A stretch of DNA of 13,316 nucleotides from Ruminococcus sp. UBA5884 (GCA_002431975.1 DJFA01000081.1:1-13316); one strand, 5' to 3'. Numbered from the stretch's first letter, positions 1-6,613 are shown. Numbers and translations are program-made. Notes: generated by a model not told the origin, from the letters alone.

Positions 1-79
1 TTTTTCAAATGGGCGGATATTTTACAGATTGCAGGCGACAGTTCGCCCCTACATAGACAATCCATCGAATTGGCGTTAA
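1..79. repeat. Dispersed hairpin repeat, copy 1 (partial, cut by window edge)
   Basis: A degenerate core (GGCGACAGTTCGCCCCTACA, 34-53) is followed by a terminal sequence ending in GCGTTAA at 79. The 21 bases at 59-79 are the exact reverse complement of 13112-13132 at the other end of the window. The core has lost about three bases of its loop and stem compared with the other copies. The TAA stop of the trmK-nif3 gene (78 to 76, minus strand) lies inside the repeat terminus, so the repeat begins exactly where that gene ends. The left part (1-33) is only weakly repeat-like. Confidence 0.75.
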
Positions 80-1560
80 AATACATAATTTACAGGGTCT
101 GTACAGCTTTCTGCTATTTCAACTATAACATCAGGACAATTTACCTGAATAACCCTTCTGAGATAATCAAGAGCTATTCTTTCAGTATGATAATGACCGC
201 AATCAAACAATGCAAGTCCGTTGTTTCCGGCAGTTATCCACTGGTCATGCTTTACATCTCCTGTTATATACATATCCGCATTCATTGCAATGACTTTTTC
301 AAGGAATGAACCTCCTGCACCTGAACAGAATGCTATTCTTCTTATATAGCGTGTTCCCTCGCAGTATCTCACTACTTTACAGCCAAATACATCTTTTAAA
401 ACTGCTGCAATTTCCTTTTCATCAAAATTATCATCAAGCATAGCAGAACATATTTTTCCGTATCCGGTAACGCCGTCATCTGATACAAGTTCTATTGTTT
501 CCGCATCATCTTCAAGCATAAGCGGCTTTTTGAGCATATCATAAATTATATCGTTTATTCCGCCTTTTGCCACATCAAACGGTGTATGTATGCATATGGC
601 GGATTTAAATTCCTGAAGCAGTCTGCATACAGGATTATTGAAATCTATTCTTTTAAGAGGGTGGAATATAACCGGATGATGTGAGATTATAAGGTCAGCA
701 CCTTTTCTGCAAGCCTCATCAACAACACTGTTTGTTATATCAAGAGCTATAAGTATTCTGTTTACCTCGCTGTCGCCGTCACCGACCAGAAGTCCTGAAT
801 TATCCCATTTTTCCTGATATTTAAAGGGTGCAGTCCTGTCAAGTATCTCATAGATTGTATTTACAGTAACCATTGACCTCGCTCCTTTTATTCTTGTCAT
901 GGATTTTATTTTTTCGCCAAGACCGGAATATTCTCTTGATTTAAGAAAATTGCCGGCTCTGTACATACCGTCAGCAATTTTAAAGAGTTTTTCAGCCTGT
1001 CTTAAAGCATAGAGTCTTGCGGTTTCAGACTGCAAGTCAAGGCAGCCGAGATATTCCCTGATTTCGTCAATATCGGCTGAAACTCCGCTGTAACGCACCT
1101 GCATGACAGTATATATGAATCTGTTATCCTCCGCCGCTGTTTCCCTTATTATTTCAAATTTATTCTTATAAAGCCATTTTCTAAGATAAGGAGCTTTTGT
1201 CATAGGCTGGAGTATAAGGTTTATGCTTTCATCGAGCCATTCAGCTTTTCCGATAATTGAGCATATAGTTTCCGCACCCATTCCTGCAATGATTATATCG
1301 CTTATATTTTCATGAGGTATATTTTCAAGACCATCTGACTGTATAAGCTTTACTCTGTCAAGCATATTGCATCTGCGGAGATTTTTTTCTGCATATTTAA
1401 GAGGATTTTCTCCTATATCGGAGGCAATAGCACTGGTACATTTTCCTGTCTGTATCAGATATGCGGGAAGGTATGCATGGTCAGTTCCCACATCGCATAC
1501 AACACCTCTGCCAGACACCATTTCCGCACAGGCAAGAAGTCTTTTATCCGGTTGTATCAT
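76..1560 (-). CDS. trmK-nif3: Fused tRNA (adenine-22-N1)-methyltransferase TrmK and Nif3-like protein
   Basis: One uninterrupted 494-residue frame joins two proteins that are usually separate neighbours in Firmicutes. Residues 1 to about 225 are TrmK-like: the SAM-binding CDVGTDHAYLP motif, then IIAGMGAETI and LILQPM. TrmK methylates N1 of A22 in tRNA. From about residue 230 it is Nif3/DUF34-like, with NSGLLVGD, the metal-ligand motif SHHP, HTPFD, ITGDVKHDQ and the C-terminal DCGHYHTE. This is the short Nif3 form of about 265 residues; the family's biochemical role is unsettled. The ATG at 1560 is preferred over one 12 codons upstream because GGAG sits 7 bases before it and because the upstream extension falls in a hairpin. 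The second half also has its own ATG at 873 with AAAAGGAG 8 bases upstream, so free Nif3 may be made as well. Both domains look intact. The fusion could instead reflect a lost stop codon or a sequencing error at the junction. Confidence 0.9.
   Translation of the reverse strand: MIQPDKRLLACAEMVSGRGVVCDVGTDHAYLPAYLIQTGKCTSAIASDIGENPLKYAEKNLRRCNMLDRVKLIQSDGLENIPHENISDIIIAGMGAETICSIIGKAEWLDESINLILQPMTKAPYLRKWLYKNKFEIIRETAAEDNRFIYTVMQVRYSGVSADIDEIREYLGCLDLQSETARLYALRQAEKLFKIADGMYRAGNFLKSREYSGLGEKIKSMTRIKGARSMVTVNTIYEILDRTAPFKYQEKWDNSGLLVGDGDSEVNRILIALDITNSVVDEACRKGADLIISHHPVIFHPLKRIDFNNPVCRLLQEFKSAICIHTPFDVAKGGINDIIYDMLKKPLMLEDDAETIELVSDDGVTGYGKICSAMLDDNFDEKEIAAVLKDVFGCKVVRYCEGTRYIRRIAFCSGAGGSFLEKVIAMNADMYITGDVKHDQWITAGNNGLALFDCGHYHTERIALDYLRRVIQVNCPDVIVEIAESCTDPVNYVF
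871..889 (-). promoter_or_regulatory. Internal ribosome binding site and start codon for the Nif3 half
   Basis: On the minus strand AAAAGGAG (889-882) stands 8 bases before an in-frame ATG (873-871). This ATG begins MVTVNTIYEIL, where stand-alone Nif3 proteins normally begin. It would give a 265-residue product. No stop codon separates it from the TrmK part. Confidence 0.65.
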
Positions 1561-1581
1561 AATCAAACTCCATATAAACAT

Positions 1582-1613
1582 TTCAGGGAACTGCAATACC
1601 GAAGTTCCCTGAA
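1582..1613 (-). terminator. Hairpin between the DUF1858 gene and trmK-nif3; weak terminator or processing element
   Basis: TTCAGGGAACT (1582-1592) pairs perfectly with AGTTCCCTGAA (1603-1613), giving 11 bp with a 10-base loop. It begins 12 bases past the DUF1858 stop. On the minus strand only a broken T-rich stretch (ATGTTTATAT) follows, so termination would be leaky. It lies just upstream of the trmK ribosome binding site and may act as an attenuator or an mRNA-protecting hairpin. Confidence 0.5.
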
Positions 1614-1625
1614 TAATAAAAATTA

Positions 1626-1832
1626 TTATTTTGATGCAAAGTAAGCGTTAAGCTTGTTTACGAGTTCATCAGCATCTGTTCCGTGAACTGCACACGCTTC
1701 GCCGACTGATTCGCCTCTTGATGCCGGACAGCCGAGGCAATGCATTCCGATTTCAAGGAAATACGGAGCTGCTCCTGCATCTGTATCGAGAATATCTCCG
1801 ATAATAGTATCTTTAGTTACAGTATATGCCAT
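1626..1832 (-). CDS. DUF1858 domain protein
   Basis: A 68-residue protein matching the small DUF1858 family: the N-terminal VTKDTIIGDILD segment, then a hydrophobic helix leading to HCLGCP (C32, C35), a CxxC pair, and a third cysteine at C47. The family is found in anaerobes, alone or attached to hybrid-cluster-type or sulfur-handling proteins, and is thought to have a redox or metal role. No reaction is established. The start is well supported by AAAGGAGGA 9 bases before ATG. It is set off from the upstream zinc-ribbon gene by a terminator and from trmK by a hairpin, so it is probably its own short transcript with some read-through into trmK-nif3. Confidence 0.85.
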   Translation of the reverse strand: MAYTVTKDTIIGDILDTDAGAAPYFLEIGMHCLGCPASRGESVGEACAVHGTDADELVNKLNAYFASK

Positions 1833-1865
1833 TGTAAAAGTCCTCCTTTTTTTACATCTTTATAG

Positions 1866-1889
1866 AATATGAAGCATACACTTCATATT
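1866..1889. promoter_or_regulatory. Inverted repeat upstream of the DUF1858 gene, possible operator
   Basis: AATATGAAG (1866-1874) and CTTCATATT (1881-1889) form a perfect 9-bp inverted repeat with a 6-base centre, 33 bases upstream of the start codon. On the minus strand a TATAAA that could serve as a -10 box lies just downstream of it (about 1859-1864), which puts the palindrome over the -35 region. No good -35 box is visible. That would fit a regulated promoter, but this is inference. Confidence 0.35.
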
Positions 1890-1920
1890 ATTGACTGAAA
1901 AAAGCGGTTTATCCTTTATG

Positions 1921-1955
1921 AAAAAGAAACGCAACCAGCATACTGACTGCGTTTC
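1921..1955 (-). terminator. Intrinsic terminator of the zinc-ribbon gene
   Basis: On the minus strand GAAACGCA (1955-1948) pairs with TGCGTTTC (1933-1926), with a further 3-bp CAG/CTG pairing and a tetraloop inside, followed by five T residues. It lies 26 bases past the zinc-ribbon stop codon. Confidence 0.85.
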
Positions 1956-1981
1956 ACTATAGATTAAAAAAGTAAATCTGA

Positions 1982-2260
1982 TTAGTTGTTTTCCTTCATC
2001 TTTGCAAAGCAGTCACTGCAGTATACAGGACGGTCTTCTCTTGGTCTGAAAGGAACTCTTGCTTCACCGCCGCAGGCAGCACAAGTAGCAGTAAACATTT
2101 CTCTTTCTGACTTATTTGAATTTTTTCTGGCATCACGGCAAGCCTTGCATCTCTGTGGTTCATTTACGAAACCTTTTTCAGCATAGAACTCCTGTTCGCC
2201 GGCTGTGAATACGAACTCATTTCCGCATTCCTTACATACTAATGTCTTGTCTTCGTACAT
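1982..2260 (-). CDS. Two-part zinc-ribbon protein (CxxC-x17-CxxC type)
   Basis: A 92-residue protein with four CxxC pairs: C9/C12 with C38/C41 form an N-terminal zinc ribbon of the kind found at the start of many small Firmicute proteins, and C60/C63 with C81/C84 form a second ribbon with exactly 17 residues between the pairs. That matches the family named CxxC-x17-CxxC. The linker is basic (KACRDARKNSNKSER), which would suit nucleic acid or ribosome binding, but no function is established. The ribosome binding site is GAGG ten bases before ATG, in the sequence AAGTGAGGTA, which also precedes the sigma-factor gene. It lies downstream of the sigma gene and the tRNA-like sequence and ahead of a strong terminator, so it is probably the last gene of that transcript. 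Confidence 0.85.
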   Translation of the reverse strand: MYEDKTLVCKECGNEFVFTAGEQEFYAEKGFVNEPQRCKACRDARKNSNKSEREMFTATCAACGGEARVPFRPREDRPVYCSDCFAKMKENN

Positions 2261-2288
2261 TATTTTTTTACCTCACTTGTAGTATTTT

Positions 2289-2353
2289 GGACCTCGGACG
2301 GATTCGCACCGACACCTTTGATAAAACAACGCTCTGAATTAAGCTACCGGGTC
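2289..2353 (-). tRNA. Degenerate tRNA-like sequence (likely pseudogene)
   Basis: The 65-base minus-strand sequence has recognisable tRNA landmarks: TAGCTT...AGAGC as a D-stem (one G-U pair), a T-arm GTCGG-TGCGAAT-CCGTC (one T-T mismatch), and closing ends GACC.../...GGTC. It departs from a normal tRNA in several ways. It is about ten bases short, the D-loop lacks the GG pair, the T-loop has G where psi-55 is expected, the acceptor has an internal mismatch, and no proper anticodon stem forms around TTATCAA. The CCA that partly overlaps the end is in the right place. It sits in the spacer between the sigma-factor and zinc-ribbon genes and would be co-transcribed with them. Most likely a decayed tRNA, or a tRNA mimic. 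An amino acid identity cannot be assigned. Confidence 0.4.
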
Positions 2354-2370
2354 ATATATCTTTCACAGTA

Positions 2371-2958
2371 CTACATATCATTATTCCATCTTGATTTAAG
2401 CTTACGTCTTATTCTCTGGATGGCATTATCGACTGATTTTTCAGAAATATTCAGTTTTTCCGCTATATTCTTATATGAAAGACCCTGCAAAAAAAGCGTG
2501 AAAATTTTCCATTCACGGTCTGAAAGCAAAGAAATTATTTCATTATAAAGCTGACTGAGATGTTCTTTTTCGATAAAAATACTTTCCGGAGTATCAGGAA
2601 GCACAGCCTCCTCATTACCGATATCCGAACCATCTGTTTCAACTACCGGCACATTGCGGTTTCTGTCAAGAATGGTACGCATTCTGTTGCTTATGCATAC
2701 TTCAGCGAATGTTGAAAATTTAACGCTGCGTTCTGAATCGAATTTTGATATTGCATTCAGAAGACCCAGAAGTCCCTCCTGAGCGAGGTCTTCGGCATCT
2801 GACGCTGAATTTGCCATAATATTTGCCTTTATCCATATAAGTTTTGCATAACGTGAAACAAGCTCTGAAACTGCTGTACTGTTATCGGAAGATATCGCAG
2901 CCAATTCCTCATCAGTCATATTTTTAAACGTATCTTCCTTAAAACTCAAATCAAGCAT
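2371..2958 (-). CDS. RNA polymerase sigma factor, SigH-like
   Basis: A 195-residue sigma-70 family protein. Region 2 (about residues 30-100) carries SDAEDLAQEGLLGLLNAISKFD and then FSTFAEVCISNRMRTILDRNR, the polymerase-binding and -10-recognition segments. Region 4 (about 140-190) ends in a helix-turn-helix, LSYKNIAEKLNISEKSVDNA, followed by QRIRRKLKSRW. This arrangement resembles sporulation and stationary-phase SigH (about 218 residues in Bacillus) more than ECF factors. No partner anti-sigma gene is adjacent. The start has GAGG 4 bases before ATG in AAGTGAGGTATT. A consensus housekeeping promoter lies 46 bases upstream. Its targets cannot be read from this window. A SigH function in sporulation or competence-like programs is an inference by family. 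Confidence 0.85.
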   Translation of the reverse strand: MLDLSFKEDTFKNMTDEELAAISSDNSTAVSELVSRYAKLIWIKANIMANSASDAEDLAQEGLLGLLNAISKFDSERSVKFSTFAEVCISNRMRTILDRNRNVPVVETDGSDIGNEEAVLPDTPESIFIEKEHLSQLYNEIISLLSDREWKIFTLFLQGLSYKNIAEKLNISEKSVDNAIQRIRRKLKSRWNNDM

Positions 2959-3003
2959 AATACCTCACTTACCAAAAAGCCTGATATGTTTGTTATATTG
3001 ATA

Positions 3004-3032
3004 ATAATATATGAAAAAAAGAGATTTGTCAA
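3004..3032 (-). promoter_or_regulatory. Sigma-A-type promoter of the sigH-like gene
   Basis: On the minus strand TTGACA (3032-3027), a 17-base spacer, and TATTAT (3009-3004). It is nearly consensus, with a leader of roughly 40 bases to the start codon. Confidence 0.85.
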
Positions 3033-3231
3033 GTTTTTTTATACTATTTTTTCAAATTGAGCCTGCAAAACGGCACTTTCTCCATATAATTCAACAATTT
3101 ATTGTCAATATGCACAAGTGAAAACGGCATTTCAAAGCATCAGAAATGAAAATTATGATAAACACACAAACTCAATAAATATTTTCTGCACATTTGTTCA
3201 TTTGAAATCAGGATTAAATGATGTGCAGATT

Positions 3232-3313
3232 TATTCTGTAGGGGCGAACTGTGTTCGCCCGCCCAGTTTACCAGAATTTCGAGCGGGCGAACACAGTTCG
3301 CCCCTACAGAATA
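3232..3313. repeat. Dispersed hairpin repeat, copy 2: two cores facing each other
   Basis: Perfectly complementary arms of at least 31 bases (3232-3262 and 3283-3313) flank a 20-base centre. Each arm contains its own GGGCGAAC-nnn-GTTCGCCC hairpin (3242-3260 and 3285-3303) followed or preceded by the GTAG/CTAC flank and CAGAAT. No TTAACGC termini are visible around it. It is in the 448-base spacer between the fumarase beta gene and the sigma-factor promoter. The remaining bases of that spacer are AT-rich with no supported gene. A short AAAACGGCA(C/T)TTTC motif recurs at about 3067 and 3121. Confidence 0.9.
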
Positions 3314-3371
3314 TATGAAAAATTTCTTGTTTTCAATCATAAAATTTCATTATGGTCTGCTGTAAATTGGA

Positions 3372-3396
3372 CGGGCGACCAATGGTCACCCCTACA
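3372..3396. repeat. Dispersed hairpin repeat, copy 3 (single core)
   Basis: CGGGCGACC-AAT-GGTCACCCCTACA, a GACC-type core with one C-A mismatch that becomes a G-U pair in a minus-strand RNA. It is preceded by GCTGTAAATTGGA, which matches the internal segment of the longer copies. It lies only 11 bases past the fumarase beta stop codon, so in the transcript it is a 3' hairpin, though without a T tract. Confidence 0.8.
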
Positions 3397-3406
3397 TAAT
3401 ATAAAA

Positions 3407-3964
3407 TTATACTGTACAGTATTTTTTTCTGCCTTCGCTGAATATATCTCCGCCATATATATCATCTGCGACTATAAGCGGAAAATCCTCGATATAAAGT
3501 TTTTTAACTGATTCACAGCCCAAATCCTCAAAGGCTATTACTTCACAGCTTTTTATGCATTTTCCAGCCAGAGCACCTGCTCCTCCGACTGCACAGAGGT
3601 AAAGAGCCTTGTTTCTGACTATTGCATCTCTTACTTTCTGACTGCGTTCGCCCTTGCCTATCATTGCGGCAAGTCCGAGGTCAAGAAATTCCGGAGCGAA
3701 TTTATCCATGCGTCCTGATGTTGTAGGGCCGCATGAGCCTATAGGTCTGCCTTCCGGTGCAGGTGTAGGGCCTGCATAGTATATAACTGCATTTTCAAGG
3801 TCATACGGTAATTTTTCTCCGCTGTCTATCAGAGCTTTTATACGTTTATGTGCGGCATCTCTTGAAGTATACACCCAGCCTGAAAGCAGTATTTTATCTC
3901 CGGCTTTAAGCTCGCCGGCAATACTTTTAAGTTCTTCAGTATTGATTTTTCTTATTTCACTCAT
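3407..3964 (-). CDS. Class I fumarate hydratase / tartrate dehydratase, beta subunit
   Basis: A 185-residue protein, full length for the separate beta subunit of iron-sulfur fumarases. Typical motifs are RDAAHKR (35-41), YYAGPTPAP (62-70), GPTTSGRMD (79-87) and MIGKGE (101-106). The family interconverts fumarate and malate in the cytoplasm as an alpha-beta pair, and the alpha subunit carries the 4Fe-4S cluster ligands. Here the alpha subunit is not next door. The gene instead follows the DivIVA-like gene by 16 bases, and its ribosome binding site (AAGGA) overlaps that gene's stop codon. The spacing to ATG is long (about 13 bases), which suggests translational coupling. The alpha subunit is presumably elsewhere on the chromosome, and the specific substrate cannot be settled from the beta subunit alone. 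Confidence 0.87.
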   Translation of the reverse strand: MSEIRKINTEELKSIAGELKAGDKILLSGWVYTSRDAAHKRIKALIDSGEKLPYDLENAVIYYAGPTPAPEGRPIGSCGPTTSGRMDKFAPEFLDLGLAAMIGKGERSQKVRDAIVRNKALYLCAVGGAGALAGKCIKSCEVIAFEDLGCESVKKLYIEDFPLIVADDIYGGDIFSEGRKKYCTV

Positions 3965-3980
3965 AATGATATACTTTTCC

Positions 3981-5228
3981 TTATTCTTCTTCCATTGGTT
4001 GTTCCTTGCTTGCTTCTTCCTCTATTTCCTTTGTGAGGGCTTCAAGGTCAATACCCCAGTCAGCTGCTGAAAATTTTGTATTCTGTACTGGATGAGGTTT
4101 AGGAGTTTCCACAGGTTTTGCTGATGGCTGGATATCCTCAAGCACAACTGCATCTTCAGGGTCAGTTTTTATTTCCGGTTCAGGCTGTGTCTGTTTTGCT
4201 GATGGTTCAGGCTGAACAGTTTCCTGTTTACTGTCAGGAATATTTTCTTTAAGCTGTGCAGCGGCTTCAAGGAGTTTTTCATCATCAGCAACTGCTGAGC
4301 TGATATTGCTGATATTATCCTTTACATCTGATATTTTCTTCTGTACATCATCATTCATCTGACTGATAAATCCGGCAGTTTTCTCCATATCGTCAGAAAT
4401 TGACTTTATATTTTCATCAAGCATATTTTTAAGTGATTCAGTCATCTTTACAACTGCTGAAGCCTTTTCATTAATTTCATTTATTCTGTCCTGAACGCTT
4501 GCATCTGCTTCACGGATAGTCTTGTCAGCCGCTTCATTGGCCTCGCTGATAATTTTTTCAGCTTTTTCATTGGCTTCATCAATAATTTTATCAGCTTCTT
4601 TTTTAGCGTCTGCCGCATATTTCTTTGCAGTATTCTGAGCTTCAACAAAAAGATTCTGAATATCAAAAGTACTTGGCATTCCTGAATCTGAATTTTCCTT
4701 AAGTTCCTTTATCTGGTCATTGAGCTTTGATATATCTGTTTCTTTCTGGATTATAGTATTATCCTTTTCATCTATTTCATTTTCAAGAGTTTTAATTTTT
4801 TCAACAAGATTTTCTATCTCCTCATCTCTTACTTTTATCTGTTCTATAAGAGTTTCGGATTCATTGTTTTCAGATGAAGCCTGAGCAAGTTCAGCAGCAA
4901 GACGCTGTTTTTCCTCTGCGAACTGTTTCTGTAATTTTTCACGTACAGATTTTTCGCCTGAAAGGAGTTCTTCCTGTTTCTGAAGCTGTTCATTCTGCTG
5001 TGAGAGCTGTTCGTCCTTTGCTTCAATATCAGCCTTGAGAGCTTTTATATCATTTTCAAGCTTATGTACAACAGATGTATCAACTGTAACATTTGATTCT
5101 GATTCCTCAATTTTTGTTTTAAGTTCCTTGATTTCATCTTTCAGAGCATCAATATACTGAAGTACATCATCCTTGTTAAAGCCTTCTTCAAATCTTTTTG
5201 TAAGCCTTAAATTACCTACTGCTGCCAT
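3981..5228 (-). CDS. DivIVA-like coiled-coil protein
   Basis: A 415-residue protein without membrane segments or a signal peptide. The N-terminus LRLTKRFEEGFNKDDVLQYIDALKDEI resembles the membrane-curvature-binding head of DivIVA proteins. A long heptad-rich coiled coil follows to about residue 190. Next is an Ala/Lys/Glu-rich stretch with repeated AxKxxADKII-like units (about 205-255), then another amphipathic region, and an acidic Pro/Gln/Glu-rich tail ending EEEASKEQPMEEE. DivIVA-type proteins mark cell poles or septa and recruit division or wall-synthesis proteins. The match is convincing for architecture but only moderate for the head sequence. ATG at 5228 is chosen because GGAG lies 9 bases upstream; the ATGs at 5252 and 5243 have no proper site. 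It is driven by tandem promoters through a repeat-containing leader and coupled to the fumarase beta gene. Confidence 0.75.
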   Translation of the reverse strand: MAAVGNLRLTKRFEEGFNKDDVLQYIDALKDEIKELKTKIEESESNVTVDTSVVHKLENDIKALKADIEAKDEQLSQQNEQLQKQEELLSGEKSVREKLQKQFAEEKQRLAAELAQASSENNESETLIEQIKVRDEEIENLVEKIKTLENEIDEKDNTIIQKETDISKLNDQIKELKENSDSGMPSTFDIQNLFVEAQNTAKKYAADAKKEADKIIDEANEKAEKIISEANEAADKTIREADASVQDRINEINEKASAVVKMTESLKNMLDENIKSISDDMEKTAGFISQMNDDVQKKISDVKDNISNISSAVADDEKLLEAAAQLKENIPDSKQETVQPEPSAKQTQPEPEIKTDPEDAVVLEDIQPSAKPVETPKPHPVQNTKFSAADWGIDLEALTKEIEEEASKEQPMEEE

Positions 5229-5294
5229 TTTAAAAAACTCCATTCTCCGCATATAAATACAATTTGTCAGTCTGTATGCGGTCAGACCTGTATA

Positions 5295-5451
5295 TTAACG
5301 CCAATCCGACAACAAAATCTTATGATTAAAAACAAGGAATTTTTCGTTTATTATGTAGGGGCGACCATTGGTCGCCCGTTTTTGGGTTACTGTAAACCTA
5401 TCGGGTGAACAAAGTTCGCCCCTACAAATAACAATCATCGAATTTGCGTTA
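5295..5451. repeat. Dispersed hairpin repeat, copy 4 (complete, two cores)
   Basis: This copy runs from TTAACGCCAAT at 5295 to CATCGAATTTGCGTTA at 5451. It contains a GACC-type core GGGCGACC-ATT-GGTCGCCC (5359-5377), the conserved internal segment TTACTGTAAACC, and a GAAC-type core GGGTGAAC-AAA-GTTCGCCC (5403-5421, one G-U pair). It lies wholly between the proximal promoter and the DivIVA-like start codon, so the leader RNA is made mostly of this element. Confidence 0.88.
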
Positions 5452-5461
5452 TATTAATTTA

Positions 5462-5490
5462 ATTATAGCATTTTTACTGAATTATATCAA
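5462..5490 (-). promoter_or_regulatory. Proximal promoter of the DivIVA-like operon
   Basis: On the minus strand TTGATA (5490-5485), a 17-base spacer ending TGC, and TATAAT (5467-5462). It has an extended -10. The predicted start (about 5455) is a few bases from the end of repeat copy 4, giving a leader of about 225 bases. Confidence 0.8.
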
Positions 5491-5520
5491 CTATTTTTTA
5501 TATTTTAATGCCACTTTATA

Positions 5521-5550
5521 AGTATAGCACATATCACATCTATTTATCAA
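5521..5550 (-). promoter_or_regulatory. Distal promoter of the DivIVA-like operon
   Basis: On the minus strand TTGATA (5550-5545), an 18-base spacer ending TGC, and TATACT (5526-5521). It lies 60 bases upstream of the proximal promoter and also has an extended -10. The two share the TTGATA box and the TGC before the -10. Confidence 0.65.
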
Positions 5551-5607
5551 CAATATTAATCTACAACTTTTCATTGTAAATTTACTGCAATTTATACAAA
5601 TAATGAA

Positions 5608-6534
5608 CTATCTGTCCTTATCTCTTATTATAATAAGACCTATTGACATTGCTATAAGTGAAATCACTACCGGAAACCATGATACAGGATATGGGAGTCC
5701 TGTGACATTCATTCCGTAATAGCTGAATATTATTGTAGGTATTTCCATTATAATTGTTATCATTGTAAGTGTTTTCATTACTATATTAAGATTATTTGAA
5801 ATAACTGATGCAAATGTATCCATAGTTCCTGAAAGTACGTTTGAATATATATTTGCCATTTCTATAGCCTGTTTTATCTCAATAAGAACATCTTCAAGCA
5901 AATCCTGGTCATCTTCATAGAGCTTTATAACTCGTCCTCTGAGTATTTTTTCAAGTGTAACCTCATTTGATTTAAGAGATGTTGAAAAATATACAAGTGA
6001 TTTTTCAAGGGCAAGCAGCTGTAAAAGCTCCTTGTTTTTCAGGGATTTGCTGAGTTTCTTTTCACTCTGTGATGACATCTTGTCTATTGCTTTAAGAAAA
6101 AGCAGAAATTTTGCGGCAATTCTCAAAAGTATCAGCAGTATAAATCTTGTTTTAAGAGATGTCTGAACATTTTTAACAGTACCGTTTGCCATTTCATGCA
6201 GTATTACATTATCCATAAGGCTTACTGTAACCACATAGTTTTTAGTTACTATTATACTGAGAGGCATTGTGCTGTATATTATCGCATCGCCTGCTTCCTC
6301 TTTCTGTGATATTGCATAGTCAACTATAATAAGAGTCTGTTCTTCTTCTATTTCAACTCGTGAGCTTTCCTCCTCATCAAGTGCTGATTTCACAAATCCT
6401 CTGTCAAAGCCGTATGTTTCAACAAGATATTCAACTTCTTCCTCGCTTGGAGATATAACGCTTATCCAGCAGCCTGTTTCAGCTTTTTCTATTTCAATGA
6501 CTTTATTGTCAACAGTTTTATAATATTTTATCAT
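5608..6534 (-). CDS. CorA-family divalent cation transporter
   Basis: A 308-residue protein with the CorA layout: a large cytoplasmic alpha/beta domain (about 1-240) and two C-terminal membrane helices. The first helix (about 250-272, LTMITIIMEIPTIIFSYY) is followed directly by the signature YGMNV, with GMN at 274-276. The second helix is WFPVVISLIAMSIGLIII, and the tail is short and basic. CorA proteins are pentameric channels for Mg2+ and sometimes Co2+ or Ni2+. The periplasmic loop (TGLPYPVS) lacks the common MPEL-type sequence, so metal choice is open. The upstream ribosome binding site is weak (only GGTG about 12 bases away). The right end of the TnpB element lies immediately upstream and I see no clear promoter in between, so expression may depend on read-through. 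Confidence 0.9.
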   Translation of the reverse strand: MIKYYKTVDNKVIEIEKAETGCWISVISPSEEEVEYLVETYGFDRGFVKSALDEEESSRVEIEEEQTLIIVDYAISQKEEAGDAIIYSTMPLSIIVTKNYVVTVSLMDNVILHEMANGTVKNVQTSLKTRFILLILLRIAAKFLLFLKAIDKMSSQSEKKLSKSLKNKELLQLLALEKSLVYFSTSLKSNEVTLEKILRGRVIKLYEDDQDLLEDVLIEIKQAIEMANIYSNVLSGTMDTFASVISNNLNIVMKTLTMITIIMEIPTIIFSYYGMNVTGLPYPVSWFPVVISLIAMSIGLIIIRDKDR

Positions 6535-6560
6535 AATAAATCAGCACCGTTACTGAAAAC

Positions 6561-6576
6561 TTATAAAAAGTTATAA
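6561..6576. repeat. Element-end inverted repeat (right side of the TnpB element)
   Basis: TTATAAAAAGTTATAA is the exact reverse complement of 7925-7940 on the other side of tnpB. Each copy is itself a small hairpin (TTATAA/TTATAA with a 4-base loop). A near-identical direct repeat, AATATCATAACTTTT at 6597-6611 against AATATTATAACTTTT at 7921-7935, also flanks the gene (one mismatch in 15). The precise element boundary cannot be fixed. Confidence 0.5.
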
Positions 6577-6613
6577 CAACTAAATAAAAAACTATAAATA
6601 TCATAACTTTTAT

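Noticed and set aside
3232..3396. CRISPR array
   Set aside because: The repeats are palindromic, in both orientations and irregularly spaced, without similar-length unique spacers or cas genes.
3118..3511. Short open frames on both strands (for example 3118-3318 plus, 3140-3340 minus, 3251-3511 plus)
   Set aside because: They read through the hairpin repeats, giving peptides such as VGANCVRP and GEHSSPLQ. They have no ribosome binding site and reflect the repeat sequence, not a gene.
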